Notes: a model not told the origin generated them from the letters alone. DNA of 64,000 nt from Ixodes scapularis (GCF_016920785.2 NW_024609884.1:81571346-81635345), one strand, 5' to 3'; counted from the stretch's first letter, positions 22,217-33,655 are shown. Numbers and translations: made by a program.

Positions 22217-22522
22217 CGTCTTGTTCCGTTGTGAAGTTGGTCGTTAACTCTGGACCGGGTTCGACGGTCACAGCGTGTACAGAGATGATGTAGGCGGTGT
22301 ATGGGCGTAGCTCTTCGAGGTTGACGCGCTGAGTCGACATAGGCACAATTAGTTTGGTCTCGGTTTGCTCGATCGGACTGCACGGGAGGACCGGGCGCAG
22401 TGGTTTGTAGGCGACCTCGTAATCACGAATGTGACCATTGGGCGTGGCTGGTGGTAACCAGGTGAAGCTCGCCCGCCGTGGGAAGCTTCTTGTCATCTGA
22501 AGTTCCCGAACTTCACTGGGCG
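22217..22522 (-). CDS. FN3 domain exon, type B copy 2 (partial gene)
   Basis: A 306-bp exon with the same splice architecture as B1 and B3 (acceptor TTTTTCCATGCAG, donor G|GTAAGT, phase 1 to phase 1). It encodes PSEVRELQM onward with WLPP, NGHIRDYEVAY, LRPYTAYIISVHAV and NFTTEQ. No stop codon. About 17 residues differ from B1 by eye, including charge changes G/E and K/E on the predicted surface. Exon A2 joins in frame on the 5' side and exon A1 on the 3' side. Extracellular FN3 module by inference. Confidence 0.86.
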
Positions 22523-23193
22523 CTGCATGGAAAAAGAAATAACGCAGAAGTCACCCTCTGGTAATTTTTGTTTGTTTGTTGGCTCTTTCATTCTACTGTG
22601 TTTCACTTCAACTGAACTGATTTAAGCAAGGGCATGTAACTTTTGCCTGCGTCTCACAACCGTCTAACGTTAAATGCTTTGATATAAGACAGGGTATATT
22701 GTTTCAGGTGGTTCTGTTCGAATCTCGAAGATTGCCGAGCGTCTGTAAAGCGTCTAATATTCTGTGTCTTTCTTCAGGAGGCACCTTACAGGGACTCAGG
22801 AAATGATAACCGCTGCCTCTTCAAAAAGTAAGGAAGTTGCCGAAAGTCTGTTGGAACGTCATATTATGCCACCAAGTCTACCGTTCAACACCCTAGTGTT
22901 CAACGCTTACCATCCCTGCGTGGAAAGCCCCGCTGAAATTCTATAAGGCGAGCAAGTACCGTATTCTAATATGCGTCTTTGGCGCATCGGAGCCCCATAA
23001 GGGGCACACCAATCAAGGGGCAATACAAAGAACGCGTAGACAAGGCGCGATGACAAGGCAGCGAAGCTCGCACCAGCATTGGTTCAAGTCGAGGGGAAAG
23101 AAGAGCACGTGGGCACATTTGGGGGTAAACAATCGCACGAGGTGCGCGAGAAGCAGACGAACTTGCACGACGTATAGTTACTCGTGGACGCAC

Positions 23194-23271
23194 CGTCCTC
23201 GGCGGACCTGACTGTCCATAGTCTCGTCCTACCGTCGGGCGTGTCCAGACGGAGCCGAACGGTCAGCTGAC
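23194..23271 (-). pseudogene. Truncated FN3 half-exon C, unit 2 (possibly still spliceable)
   Basis: Retains the last ~26 codons of exon C: LTVRLRLDTP...RLWTVRSAEDG, with about four codons deleted after TPDG relative to C3 but the frame kept. The donor is GAGGACG|GTGCGT. The truncation coincides with ACTACTCAG, which could act as an acceptor. Used that way it would be a 78-bp, phase-1 symmetrical, stop-free mini-exon between A2 and B2. The N-terminal two thirds of the half-domain is missing, so a folded FN3 is unlikely. Pseudo-exon is the default reading. Confidence 0.65.
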
Positions 23272-23289
23272 CTGAGTAGTCAAATACTA

Positions 23290-24160
23290 TGTTTTCTCTT
23301 CGCACGCTGTGTTACTGTGGCGCTTCTTTGGGCCAAATGAAGTAAAGAATTGGTAAGCCAATTCTATTTTCTTTACTTTTCACAATTATTTTCAATCGTT
23401 TCAATCGCCAGAATAGCCCACAACGAGTTTATCACGACTTGGATATAAAAAGCTTAGCGATTATTTTTCCATTGCCATGACCAGTTTTTACTTTCTTCCT
23501 TTTGACTCCGGAGGTTTCTTGTATTCATGCTCTCTGTTAATGAAAGCACCAGCTTCAAGCACATCTGTAGAAAATTCCAGCGCGATAAGCTAAGAAACCG
23601 ATGTATGCGGTCAGTTTGAAGTGCGTCGAATTTATATTTCGCCCGCGCTGTAGCTCGGGTGGCCGCATTTTGGCCAGCCGAGCTATAGGCGCTGCTTCCG
23701 CTTCTGTCTCGTACGCTCACCTAGCACGCTTAGCAGCGGCGTCCATTGCCTGACGCTGTTTTCGCTGTTCACCTTGTTCACCGGTTTCGGCAGCCCGTCT
23801 CCTTCGCTCACAAACCGTCTTTTTGCAGTTTATTTGGACCAGCGCTAGTACTTGGTTGACACGCAATTTTGTAGCACAAAGCAAAGCATACGCTGTCCGC
23901 ACAACTGCAATTTCTGACTCGCCCCAGCATCCGCGCGCGCATTGGCTTCCGCCCCTTGTCGCCGCAGCTCCCTCTGGCCTTTATCCTTCCCTTCTCACCT
24001 TCTCTCTATGCGGCGTGCTTCGCTTTCCACTGTTTTGAGCACAGACGGACGCCGTGAGCTTTTTCCTGTCATGTGGGTACTAATGTTTTGGGCTTGGTGG
24101 CTGCGCTGCAATGCGGTACGCTCACAACACTCTCTTCTTTGCTCTGCAGCGTAGTACTAT
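23290..24160. other. Duplicated intron sequence between C stump and exon A
   Basis: Matches about 7200-8020 of unit 1 at high similarity, including the GTTCACCTTGTTCACCGGTTTC block. No exon. This sequence is absent from unit 3, consistent with its being joined to exon C by the duplication event. Confidence 0.6.
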
Positions 24161-24764
24161 CGCCTTGTTTGCGAAAAAGGATAACAATGACTGCCTAGTG
24201 AAGCTGCCAAGTCCTCGCTGCTGTGTTTAAATTATTTTGCAATGTCCTGTGAACTGGAACTTATTTGCAAATAAAATGTTCCAACTCCTTAAACAATACA
24301 TGCCATCGATAAATATGAATTGTAATTCATCTTTACAATGGTAGAAGGCCAAGCTAAAGAGCTTAAATAAATAAAAGAAGTGTGCATTTAGAAAAGCTCG
24401 GTTGGCGGGATCAGCGCGATTATGGGACACATAATATCAAATAGAGCATGAATATAAAAATACTATCAGAGAAACCAAGCGAACCTTCTTTTTTTTTGGT
24501 ATGCAACTTCCGTCACTGCTTAAATATAACCCCAGAAAAAGTTTGGAAAGCGCTAAATCTCCAGAAGCCTGATGCAGCGCTAGGCATATTGGATGAATCA
24601 GGTGCTTGTGTCAATAACAACCAGTGCGGCACCATTCTTAGCGCAGCATTCTGTTTCATATTTACTAAAGAAAATCTGGACGCACTACCGTCCACCATCA
24701 GTACACAGCATCAAATGACGGATCCGATTACTTTTGCTCCCCCTGGTATTGTTAACATAGGGTG

Positions 24765-25712
24765 GCATTCAAAACGCCGAAAATCAAAACACCGAATTAT
24801 CAGAATGCAGAAATTTAAAACACCGAAAATTCAAAAGGCCGAAAGTACAAAAAGCCGAAAATTCGAAAAAGCCGAAAAGTCAAAACATTGAAACATCAGA
24901 ATTCCGAAACATCAAAATGCTGGCACAGCTAGTTATAGTAGAAGATAGTTTCTTGGCAAGATAAATATTCTTGGTAATGTGATCAAAGTTAGGAGAGAGG
25001 TTCCGCCGGCCGATGTGCGCGCGCTTTCGCCCTCCTTTCTAACAGCCACGAAAGGTTGTCCCCGACTACAGCTTCCCTTCGCGTGGTTCAACACTTCGAA
25101 AAGAGAAAAATATATTTCAGCATATCTCGTCACATAGCAGAGCGGTTCCTTGTTTATTGCATTTCAGACAGATAAGTTGTGTGCAATTGCACTAAGAAAG
25201 CTTAGAACGTCGACATTGTCCCGGTTGCCCAGAGCAGCAGCCGAACGATTTTCGCGCAACTTTTGCTTCTTGATTTGTGAGCAGCGGGGTTGACCTCTGA
25301 TCGCTCTCTGGGTGTCATCTTCGACTCTAGCTTGCTCCCTTTTCATGGTTTTCATGAGCCGGAAGACTCTTACGTGGTGTCCGCCAATCCGTCTCCCATC
25401 GTCGGTGCCATGCCTCAACGGTGTTGTTGCCCCTTGGAAATCCGTTCTGAGCGTCAGTTTAATGTACTGATGCTGGTGCCTTTGCAGAACGAGTTAAGTA
25501 GGCTCGTGTCACTGGAAAGTGATCTGGTGGAAAGTGAACAAGGGGTAGTCACACAGCGCGTCATTTCTTTTTCTCCGTGGTTTTCGGCGTTATGTCTTTT
25601 TGGCGTTTTGATTTTTCGGTATTTAAATTTTTTGGCATTCCAATTTTTCGGCATACTGACGTTCGGCCTTTTCATAATTCGGCCTCGTGATTTTCGGCAT
25701 TTTGATAGGAAC
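24765..25712. mobile_element. Element bounded by inverse arrays of a CCGAAA motif
   Basis: The left 130-150 bases repeat an ~11-14-base motif of the form (A/T)CAAAACNCCGAAAAT about ten times. The right ~140 bases (25575-25712) carry the same motif inverted (TTTTCGGCNTTTTGATTTTTCGG). The interior (~24930-25560) has no recognised protein. The LINE resumes after it. Superfamily unknown. Confidence 0.65.
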
Positions 25713-26949
25713 CCGTTAACAGAATCGACTCCATAAAACTTTCCTCCTCGACGGATGTTAACGACATTAATTTCAAGGTTCTTGAAAACATTAAATATCT
25801 GCAGTGCTGTGGTGTCAATGATATTTGTTCGGTCCCTCACTGTAGGCCTTGTTCCACAGGATTGGAAAGTGGGGAGGGTTATTCCTATCTTTAAGAAAGG
25901 GGACTGGTGCTCACCCCTTAACTACCGTCCGATTTCACCAACTCGCGTATCATCCAAAATTATGTAGCACAATTACTTTCATGTTGCGTGTTCCTTGTAA
26001 CTAATGATTTTATTCATTCATCGCAACATGGATACAGAAAAGGATTCTCATGTGAAACTCAACTTGCCACAGTTGCCCATGACCTGAATATGAACCTTTA
26101 TAACAACATCCAAACCGACGTAATCTTCTTAGATTTTGCTAAAACATTTGGCAAGGTTCCTCATCAACGCGTAATGCTCAAATTTTCTAAACTTAACTTA
26201 GACCCGCAGTTACTAACATGGATTGATAATTTCCTACAGGATCGCAAACAATTCATAAACGTCAATAACCATTAACCTAACTATGCATCCGTAACCACCT
26301 GCGTCCCCAGGGCACCGTGTTGGGTCCCCTCCTTTTCCTTATTTACATTAAGGACTTCCCCTTCTGTTTCCTGCAATATCCGCCTATTTGACGACGATTG
26401 TGTTATGTATCGTAATATTACTAATCTTTGTGACCAGGTAACACTTTAAAATGATCTTAATAGTGTTCAAACCTGGTGCGATTTTTGGCAAATATCACTA
26501 AATATTAGTAAGTGTACATTAGTTTCTTTTCATCGGCAGTCTAACCCACAAACCTAAAACTATTCTATCAATGAGACCATAATTCCATTAGCACTAAGTT
26601 GTAAATACCGAGGTGTGCACTTCTCTAGTAACCTATCTTTTGGACTACATGTTCACTATGCAATTTCTGAGTCTAACCAATAACTCGGACAACTAAAACG
26701 TCACCTCAAATTCGCACCATCGAACTGAGTACTTGCCGCCTATAAAACACTAATCCGCCCAAAGCTAGAGTGCGCTTCCGTTATATGGGACCCATTTCAA
26801 AATTACCTCAATCATCAATTAGAAGCAATTTAAAATTGTGCAGTCATGTTCATTTTTTCTAGATATTCATATGAAATAAGTGTAACCGGTCTAAAACAAC
26901 GTGCCCAAGTGGATAACCTACCACTTCGCCGAAAATGTTTTACACTCTA

Positions 26950-27073
26950 ATCCGTTGCAACTCAAGACGACAGGGGGGGGCGAGGAGGAAACATCCTCCT
27001 CTCTCCAGTGTTTTGTCTGCTTTTTGCTTTCCGGCCTTCCTTTACCTCGCCCAACCTTCTTGAGTTGCAACGG
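26950..27073. mobile_element. Small MITE nested in the LINE
   Basis: Exact inverted ends CCGTTGCAACTCAAGA and TCTTGAGTTGCAACGG enclose ~90 bases with a G run. LINE sequence is continuous across the site, with CTA on both sides as a possible 3-bp duplication. Confidence 0.75.
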
Positions 27074-27768
27074 GCTATAAAAGTTTTTAACAAATTCTGT
27101 TACGATTTCCAGCCTAATTCACCGTACATCATGCAATCTGCACGAACTCCTTATTGTACCGGTTAACGTGATGCGCGCCAGAACTGAAACAGTGACCTCG
27201 TCTGCTTCATTTTTCCCACGCGCAGGGAAAGAATGGAATGACTTTCCCCACAGCACCGTTCTCATATCTTATCCTCTTCATTTCAAAGAGAAATTGTGGG
27301 AAGTCATGCTCACCGCTGCCTCATAGTAGTAAAAAAGGGAAGGGGAATAAAACGAAAGTGCCTTCACAAAGTTTTGTTCTTGATCGATTTCAGTTTAAAC
27401 ATTTATACTTTCTTGTGTCATTTCATTCGCATTATTCACATTTTTTTTTTACTAATTTTTGAAACACCGGTGTTAAAACCTTCTGCAATGCACTCCCTGA
27501 GGGAGTCTTGAAGGTCATTTGAAATAAAGAAATTAATGTTAACGCATTATTGACTCCAATCAGGCACTGTGATAAAAGCCAATAATGCCACCAGAATTAA
27601 ACATATGTCGGTTTTAATGAAGTTGCCAAAGACTAGTCACGTTCGCGCAATTTTTCATCACATCCGTATTTTTTTTTTTTTTGACACATGCTACTTTAAA
27701 CATATTTAAAGAAGCGATATCTGTATCGTTGATTCGTGCTGTCAGTCATTCAGTGGGAAATGTCTCAC

Positions 27769-28065
27769 CGGCAGGTGACGTGGTGAAGTTGAGCTCGGCA
27801 GCGACTTGAGAGCGACCCGCGTCGTTCTCTGCGAACACCTTGGCCCGGTAGCGCGTGTAGGGCAGCAGGTCGCTGAAAGCGAGTCTCATGTCCCCCGTGG
27901 TGTGGTTCACCAGTCTGCTCTCCCACGGGTCGGCGCTGTCCAGTTCCAAGTAGTAGCGGCGCACGACGCCGTTGGCAAGTTCACAGGGGACGGGCCCCCA
28001 GAAGATCTCGTACTCGTCACCAGTCCCTTTAGAGTAGTTCAGGGCCGTCGGGGTTCCCTCGGGAA
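27769..28065 (-). CDS. FN3 domain exon, type A copy 2 (partial gene)
   Basis: A 297-bp exon, acceptor TTTGTGTACAG, donor G|GTGAGA, phase 1 to phase 1, 99 residues. Same landmarks as A1: FWGPVPC, NGVVRRYYLEL, LLPYTRYRAKVFAENDAG, sequons NHTT and NFTT. Only four substitutions from A1 were counted. In the predicted transcript it follows B3 (split codon G|TT gives V) and precedes B2 (split codon G|CG gives A). The upstream intron carries palindromic rearrangements at 28240-28307 absent from the A1 copy. Confidence 0.87.
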
Positions 28066-28239
28066 CTGTACACAAACATCAGACCTAGGTTACCGGTCGT
28101 TCTCTTCAGTATTCAGCATGCTGAGTACGATGAAACATGTCGACTCAGGTAAGCACCGTCGAAGATATTAGATACGTTTGCCGATGTACAGATGGCTCTT
28201 ATGCAGGGTGGAGAGTAAATATCAATATGATTTAAGCCC

Positions 28240-28307
28240 TGATTTCAACGAAACCATGGTTTCGTTGAAATCATCATAGTAAAACTGCAGTTTTACTATG
28301 ATGATTT
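28240..28307. repeat. Two overlapping perfect palindromes (34 and 40 bp)
   Basis: 28240-28273 (centre CCATGG) and 28268-28307 (centre CTGCAG) are perfect spacerless palindromes sharing six bases. The matching site near exon A1 (about 8705-8745) has a single forward copy only. Confidence 0.9.
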
Positions 28308-29214
28308 AAATCAAACCTTTCCAAAAAAAAATTTCGGTATAAATTTCTTATTTCCTGAATGTCTATCATTTGATGCATTCCATGTGCATGTGTTTTGCAT
28401 ATGAACCAAATAATCATTAAGCAAGAAATATTTATATAATACTGAACACGAGCAAAAAGAAGTGCTCCTCTGAGCATTTGGAGCGTCGAATTTGATTTGT
28501 ACCTTCTACTTCGTTCTCCGGCTACGGAATGTCATACTGCAACAAAATCTGAACGCAAAAGAAAAAAAAACGAAAACTAAAAAGTAATGTCCGATTTCAT
28601 TAAATTCAAAATTCAACAGAAAAATAAAAAAAAAATGTTTTCCTATCTCAAACAAGTCAAAGTGTTTTTATCTAGTATCGCGGAGATTCTAGCAATATCA
28701 GGTTGTAATTAAACGGTACTTTAGATTTACAGTATTAATTTCTTCCGCATTGTTATCAGTGATCGGATGAATTGATCAATCAATCGACCTTGTTGAAACA
28801 TACATTTAGTGGTGAAGAGCCATTGTTTTATATAGCTAGATCGATTCAAAATAAAATGAAATCTGATTTAAATCGAATAAATCGGATTTATTTTATGCTT
28901 TCCAACCCTGGTCTCTAGTACAGGAAAGAAGAAAATATCCGACCGTCTGTCGACAACAAGTGGAGAGCCCATCACTATGCAATCTATTCAGGGTAGTACA
29001 TCCAGTTAATGAGGAGGCCCAAAAATGGGCTTCCTCGGTGTTTAGCGTTTAGAGCGTACTGAATTTCAAGAAAACTCGACCTCTAGATTCCAGGCTGAGC
29101 AGGGGCCTCGACTGAACAAGCGTTCGCCATAAAGCAGGTGCACGCTCGATGCCAGGAGCACGTACTCGCATAGTCTCAACAGCACAATCCACTTTTGGTG
29201 AAGCCTACAGCCTG

Positions 29215-31884
29215 ATACGCAACTCTAAAGGCGCTGTCACGTTGAGAAAACAGTTGGACAACTCTGTCCATCAACACGAGGTCAACATGTTGTCGGCAAC
29301 CGTGTCAGATTGAGGCAACAGCAACCGTCAGGAAACACGTTTTTTTCTGCCCAACAACTGTCTTCACCGATTTGTTGTACGACAGTCGTCGAACACCGTG
29401 TCACACCGCGCTGAAGGCGCGCCAACACAGGGAACACTCCGCCATCTTGATTGTTTACCTTCGTTCGTAGTGACGCGGTTGCGCAAGAAAAGGGACTCTA
29501 CAAAGTGCTAGTGCGTTCGAAGGGCCGGGAATTACCAAGGAACGACATCATCCAGTGACTGTGATTAGAAAACTTGACAGGGGGAGTATTTTCCACTCTT
29601 TATTTTACCAAAATGTTCTTTATTCGCTGACGAAGCAGCTAGCCCAAACCGAGGAAGATGAGATCGTTGCTATGTTCGCGATTTACGGCACCGAATTAAA
29701 CGTTTCTGTCCGGTTCTGTCTTTCGTGTCATTCCTATCTCTAGTGTAAAATTCAGTGAACACCGGCAGTACCCCAAAATGTTTTTTGTAGTTTGGTGTTG
29801 AGCTAAACTGACAGTGTTTTTTTTTTCTCTCTTTTTAACTGCGACACCGACACGATCGGACTTCATAACGATCGGTGAGATAAATATTTTTCGACGCTAT
29901 TTTACATTTCCGCCGGCTATGTGACCGCTTCATTCCCCAAAACGTCCTGGGTATTTTTTTTTTTTTAACAATTCAGATGTCTGGCGGCGACTGTTTTCAA
30001 GTTCCAAGCATCAGCAATGATGATCAGACGGGTCGTTTTCGCGCTTCGATTTTTTAATGGCTCGCTTCCGTGGATGATTTTCATAATTTGTTTTTTTTTA
30101 ACGGGTGAGTAGGCATGCGATTTTATTTCGCAAGCAGTAATGCTAGCTATTCTTTGGGCAGTTCTAATTTCAGCAACCGTCTGAACGTTTACGACCGTAG
30201 CTGTGATTATTTCTACAGTCGCTTTCCGTAATTACGCAGTAAAAACATTCATAAACCTATTTTAGCTGCACGCCAGCCTTAAATATTGTTAAATAGCGTT
30301 TTCCAGGCCTTTATTTGAGTAAGCTCTTAAATACACACGTAAGGAATAAAAAAAAAATAAAAAAATTGCAATTAAAGTTATCTGTGCTGTCAACTTGTAT
30401 GAACGGCACGAATCGCTTATCCACTCATATGGGCAACACGCGTCGTCCAAAAAAACAAAACAACGTTGCTGCTGTTTTTGTTGCCGGAAGCTGTCACATC
30501 GAGGCAACAATGTTACTGTCGCTCGTGTTGCGGACTTTGCCGGATGTGACAGGTTTGTCGGGCAACAGGGTGACCAAGAACAAATTTGGCCAAGTCTTGA
30601 TGAACATGTCGTATTGCTGTCGCCGCCATGTTTCTTCAGTGTGAGTGCCTTAAAGCCCTGTCACACTGAGGCAACACGACGGCTACAGCAACACAACACG
30701 TTGTACAACAGTCGGGAAACTTGTTGCTCGCTCCTTGTGTTGTCCGACAAACCTGTCACATCGCGGCAAAAGCAGCACAACACGGACGACAACTAAAATG
30801 TTGCCTCGGTATGACAGCTTTCGGCAACAAACACACGAGCAACTTGTGTTGGACAACGCTTGTTGCCCTGATCGCTGACTGAGCGAATTTGGGGCCGGCA
30901 ACACGACAAGAGATAGCTTGCGTGGCATAGCTAGTTCCCTATTAATAACGTCGTACTTAAATGAAGGCTTCGAAAACGTTATTTAACAATAATTAATGCT
31001 GGCGTGCAGTTAAAATACTTTTTACTGCGCAATTACGCAAAAGCGATTGTCGAAATGGTCACAGCTACAGTCATGAACATTCACGCTGGTGTAGAAATTA
31101 GAGCTGCCGAGAGACCAGCTCACACTACTGCTAGTGAAATAAAATGGCATGCCTACTCACCTGATAAAGTATCATAAAAATAATCCAGGAAAGCAAAGAT
31201 TAAAAAAATTGAGGTAATAAGACGACACCTTTGATCATGATTGTTGATGCTTGGAACTCGGAAAGAGCCACTATCAGACACCTGATTTGTTTAAAAAGTA
31301 TCCTGGACGTTTTGGGTGAATGAAGCGATCACATAGCAGGCGGTAGACAAATAGACGGCGTTGAAAAATATTTATTCCACCGATTGTTATGAAGGCCGAT
31401 CGCGTCGTTGTCGCAGTTTTTAAGCACTGTCAGTTCAGCGAACACCAGGCTACGAAAGACGCTTTAAGGTATTGCCGGTAGTAACTCAATTTTACAGTAG
31501 AAATGGGAATTGCATGAACGAAAGAACCGGACAGAAATACTCCATTATCTTTTCTTTGGTTAGGGTTACCTGCTTTGTCAGAGAATGAAGAACATTTTGA
31601 TAAAATAAAGGGTGAAAAATACTCCCCGTGTCAAGCTTTCTAATCCCAATCACTGGTTGATATCTCGTGGTGTTCTCCAGCTCTTCGAACGCACTAGCAC
31701 TTCTTAGACTCATTTCCAGTGACTCCGCGCCGCACACTAACGAAGGTAAACAGTCAAGATGGCGGAGTGTTCCCCGTGTTGTCCCCGCAGTCAGCGCGGT
31801 GTGACAGGGTTGTCGGACAACATGAGTTCTTCGTGTCGCCGGATAGAGTTGTCCCACTGTTGCCTCAGGGTGACAGGGCCTTTA
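29215..31884. mobile_element. Foldback element copy 3, both arms present
   Basis: The arms, about 29215-30400 and 30950-31884, are inverted copies (for example TTTAGCTGCACGCCAGCCTTAA at 30262 against its inverse at 30995), with outer ends resembling AAAGGCGCTGTCACGTTGAG and AAAGGCCCTGTCACCCTGAG. The centre (30640-30940) repeats the GTCACACTGAGGCAACA-type end motif in both senses, suggesting a related smaller element at the turn. No transposase seen. Homologues are at 1254-4704 and 10188-10980. Confidence 0.72.
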
Positions 31885-31979
31885 AGCAGACAGCGTTAAC
31901 TATTGGGAGTGTGGCGCGCTCCGCTTTGGACTTTGTGCTTATTCTGTGCTAATCGGGAAACCTTTAAGGTACCATGGCT

Positions 31980-33222
31980 AGAGCGTGATGCTATCGAATA
32001 CAAACTGGTAGTAGCGCGCAAAAAATACACAAAGGGAGGAATAGACAGGACGAGCGCCGAATTTTCAACTGAACGTTTAATGAAACGAAAACATCGAGGT
32101 AAACAACCGCACAGTTATAGCGTCAAAACGTGCTTAAAAAGTTACTTATTTCTTGTGTAAATACACTGACGTTTGACTGACACAAATATCGCCCTCCTTT
32201 CCTATCTTGTTGGCTTCCAGCGATTCCCTTGCAGTTTTGTTACCCCTTTTGCCCAAAATCGTGATGCTGTCAAATTTCGGCTGACACATACATGTGACAC
32301 AGTGCAAAGGAAGATGTCTTCGCGCGACACTCTGGGCGACTACAATTTACACACGAATGTCAAGACGGCATGTTCTTGCAATTTCTTGACCTAAATTTGA
32401 AGTTCACGGAGCGCCATGTTTGTCCGTTCTAATAGCCTCGCACTAAGATAGGACTCTTGCCTTTTGATTCTTCTCACTCGAATTTAGTTAAAAAATACAT
32501 CGCGTCGTCGTGTCTGCTGGTAGCCCTAGAGAAGTCTTGCTACCATACTCCACAGGGGAGCTTTGGGAGGCAGGTTGAACGACTTAGCGCCGCGGGCTTC
32601 CCAGCTTCAGTTTTGTTGGCGATGGTGGAAAAGATATCTTTTACAATATGAAAAAGATAGCGGGGCACTATACGATGTGCCCGTTGTCTTTTCGGCGTCA
32701 AGTAAGGTGTCGCAGTTATGCCCCAGAGTGGCTGACAGAGGTGGGAGAGGCAACAAATGTGCAATAAATTACAGGAATAAATACGTTGAATGCGCAGTCG
32801 CGGTGGTCTATTGTAGTCCCCTAAGCTAAGGCCGAGTATACATCGGCCAAACTGGCCGATGTGTTAATGATCGAGCACGAGAATATGCACTTTCGCTGCG
32901 ATCTACCACTGAGGGGCACTGTGCCACATGCATGTGTCAGCCGAAATTCGACAGCACAATTTTGGGCAAGGTGCTGAGAGAACTGCAAGGGAATTGCTGG
33001 AATCATTGGAGATAGGAAAGGAGGGTGAAAATTGTGTCAGTCAAACATAGGTGTTTTTACACAAGAAATAAATAACCTTTTTGAATACGTGTCGACGCTA
33101 TGAAGGCGTGGTTGGTTACCTCAGCGTTTTCATTAAACGTTCAGTTGAAGTTCGGCGCTTCTCCTGTCCATTCTTCCCTTCGTCTGTGTATTTTTTGCGC
33201 GCTGCTACCAGTTCGTAATCAT
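31980..33222. mobile_element. Penelope-like element with inverted flanking copies, unit 3
   Basis: The left part (31980-32295) is a minus-strand 3' remnant. The centre (32320-32770) is a plus-strand RT C-terminal remnant (LPFDSSHSNLVKKYIASSCL, TAGFPASVLLAMVEK-like). The right part (32825-33222) is the plus-strand 3' end, an inverse copy of the left part. A partial inverted copy at the 5' side is a known habit of Penelope-like elements. The right junction lies at the same host position as the copy beside exon B2. Confidence 0.7.
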
Positions 33223-33349
33223 TAACCAACTCGCCTGCATCGTTACATCGGATTAGCTATCGAATGAAGGCTCAGAAGGGACGCGTTTGGATAGAAGCGA
33301 ATAAGCTGGTTTCCACAAGACGCGATTTCAGAAGGGCGCGACCACTTAC

Positions 33350-33655
33350 CGGCTTGTTCCGTTGTGAAGTTGGTCGTGAACTCTGGACCGGGTTTGACGG
33401 TCACAGCGTGTACAGAGATGGTATAGGCGGTGTATGGGCGTAGCCCTTCGAGGTTGACGCGCCGCGACGACATGGGCACAATTAGTTTGGTCTCGGTTTG
33501 TTCGATCGGACTGCACGGGAGGACCAGGCGCAGTGGTCTGAAAACCATTCCGTAATCACGAATGCGGCCATTGGGCGTGGCCGGTGGTAACCAGGTGAAG
33601 GTCGCCTGCCGTGCGAAGCTTCTTGTCATCTGAAGTTGCCGAACTTCGCTGGGCG
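33350..33655 (-). CDS. FN3 domain exon, type B copy 3 (partial gene)
   Basis: A 306-bp exon, acceptor TTTTTCCATGCAG, donor G|GTAAGT, phase 1 to phase 1. It encodes PSEVRQLQM onward with TWLPP, NGRIRDYGMVF, LRPYTAYTISVHAV and NFTTEQ, no stop. About 14 differences from B1 by eye. It joins in frame to the upstream half-domain exon at 41715-41940 (split codon gives A, reading AEDAPSEV, a normal inter-FN3 linker) and to A2 downstream. Extracellular FN3 module of the same gene. Confidence 0.87.

Larger units (their letters stand above)
24448..27520 (+). mobile_element. CR1/L2-like LINE, interrupted and frameshifted
   Basis: Reverse-transcriptase blocks occur in order over several frames: VGLVPQDWKVGRVIPIFKKG (~25845-25900), NYRPIS, SSQHGYRKGFSCETQL (26010-26060), FLDFAKTF (~26125-26150), a GPLLF/YI block (~26325), RLFDDDCVMY (the catalytic [Y/F]xDD position, ~26385) and the CKYRGVHFS-type block near 26600. 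The N-terminal remnant is 24448-24760. It is broken by a ~950-bp element at 24765-25712 and a ~124-bp MITE at 26950-27073, plus many point frameshifts. It lies between the exon C stump and exon A2 of unit 2 and is absent in unit 1. Confidence 0.72.

Noticed and set aside
24760..24900. CRISPR-like or simple satellite array
   Set aside because: The motif is degenerate, has no unique spacers, is mirrored at 25575-25712 and bounds an insertion in a LINE in a eukaryotic genome.
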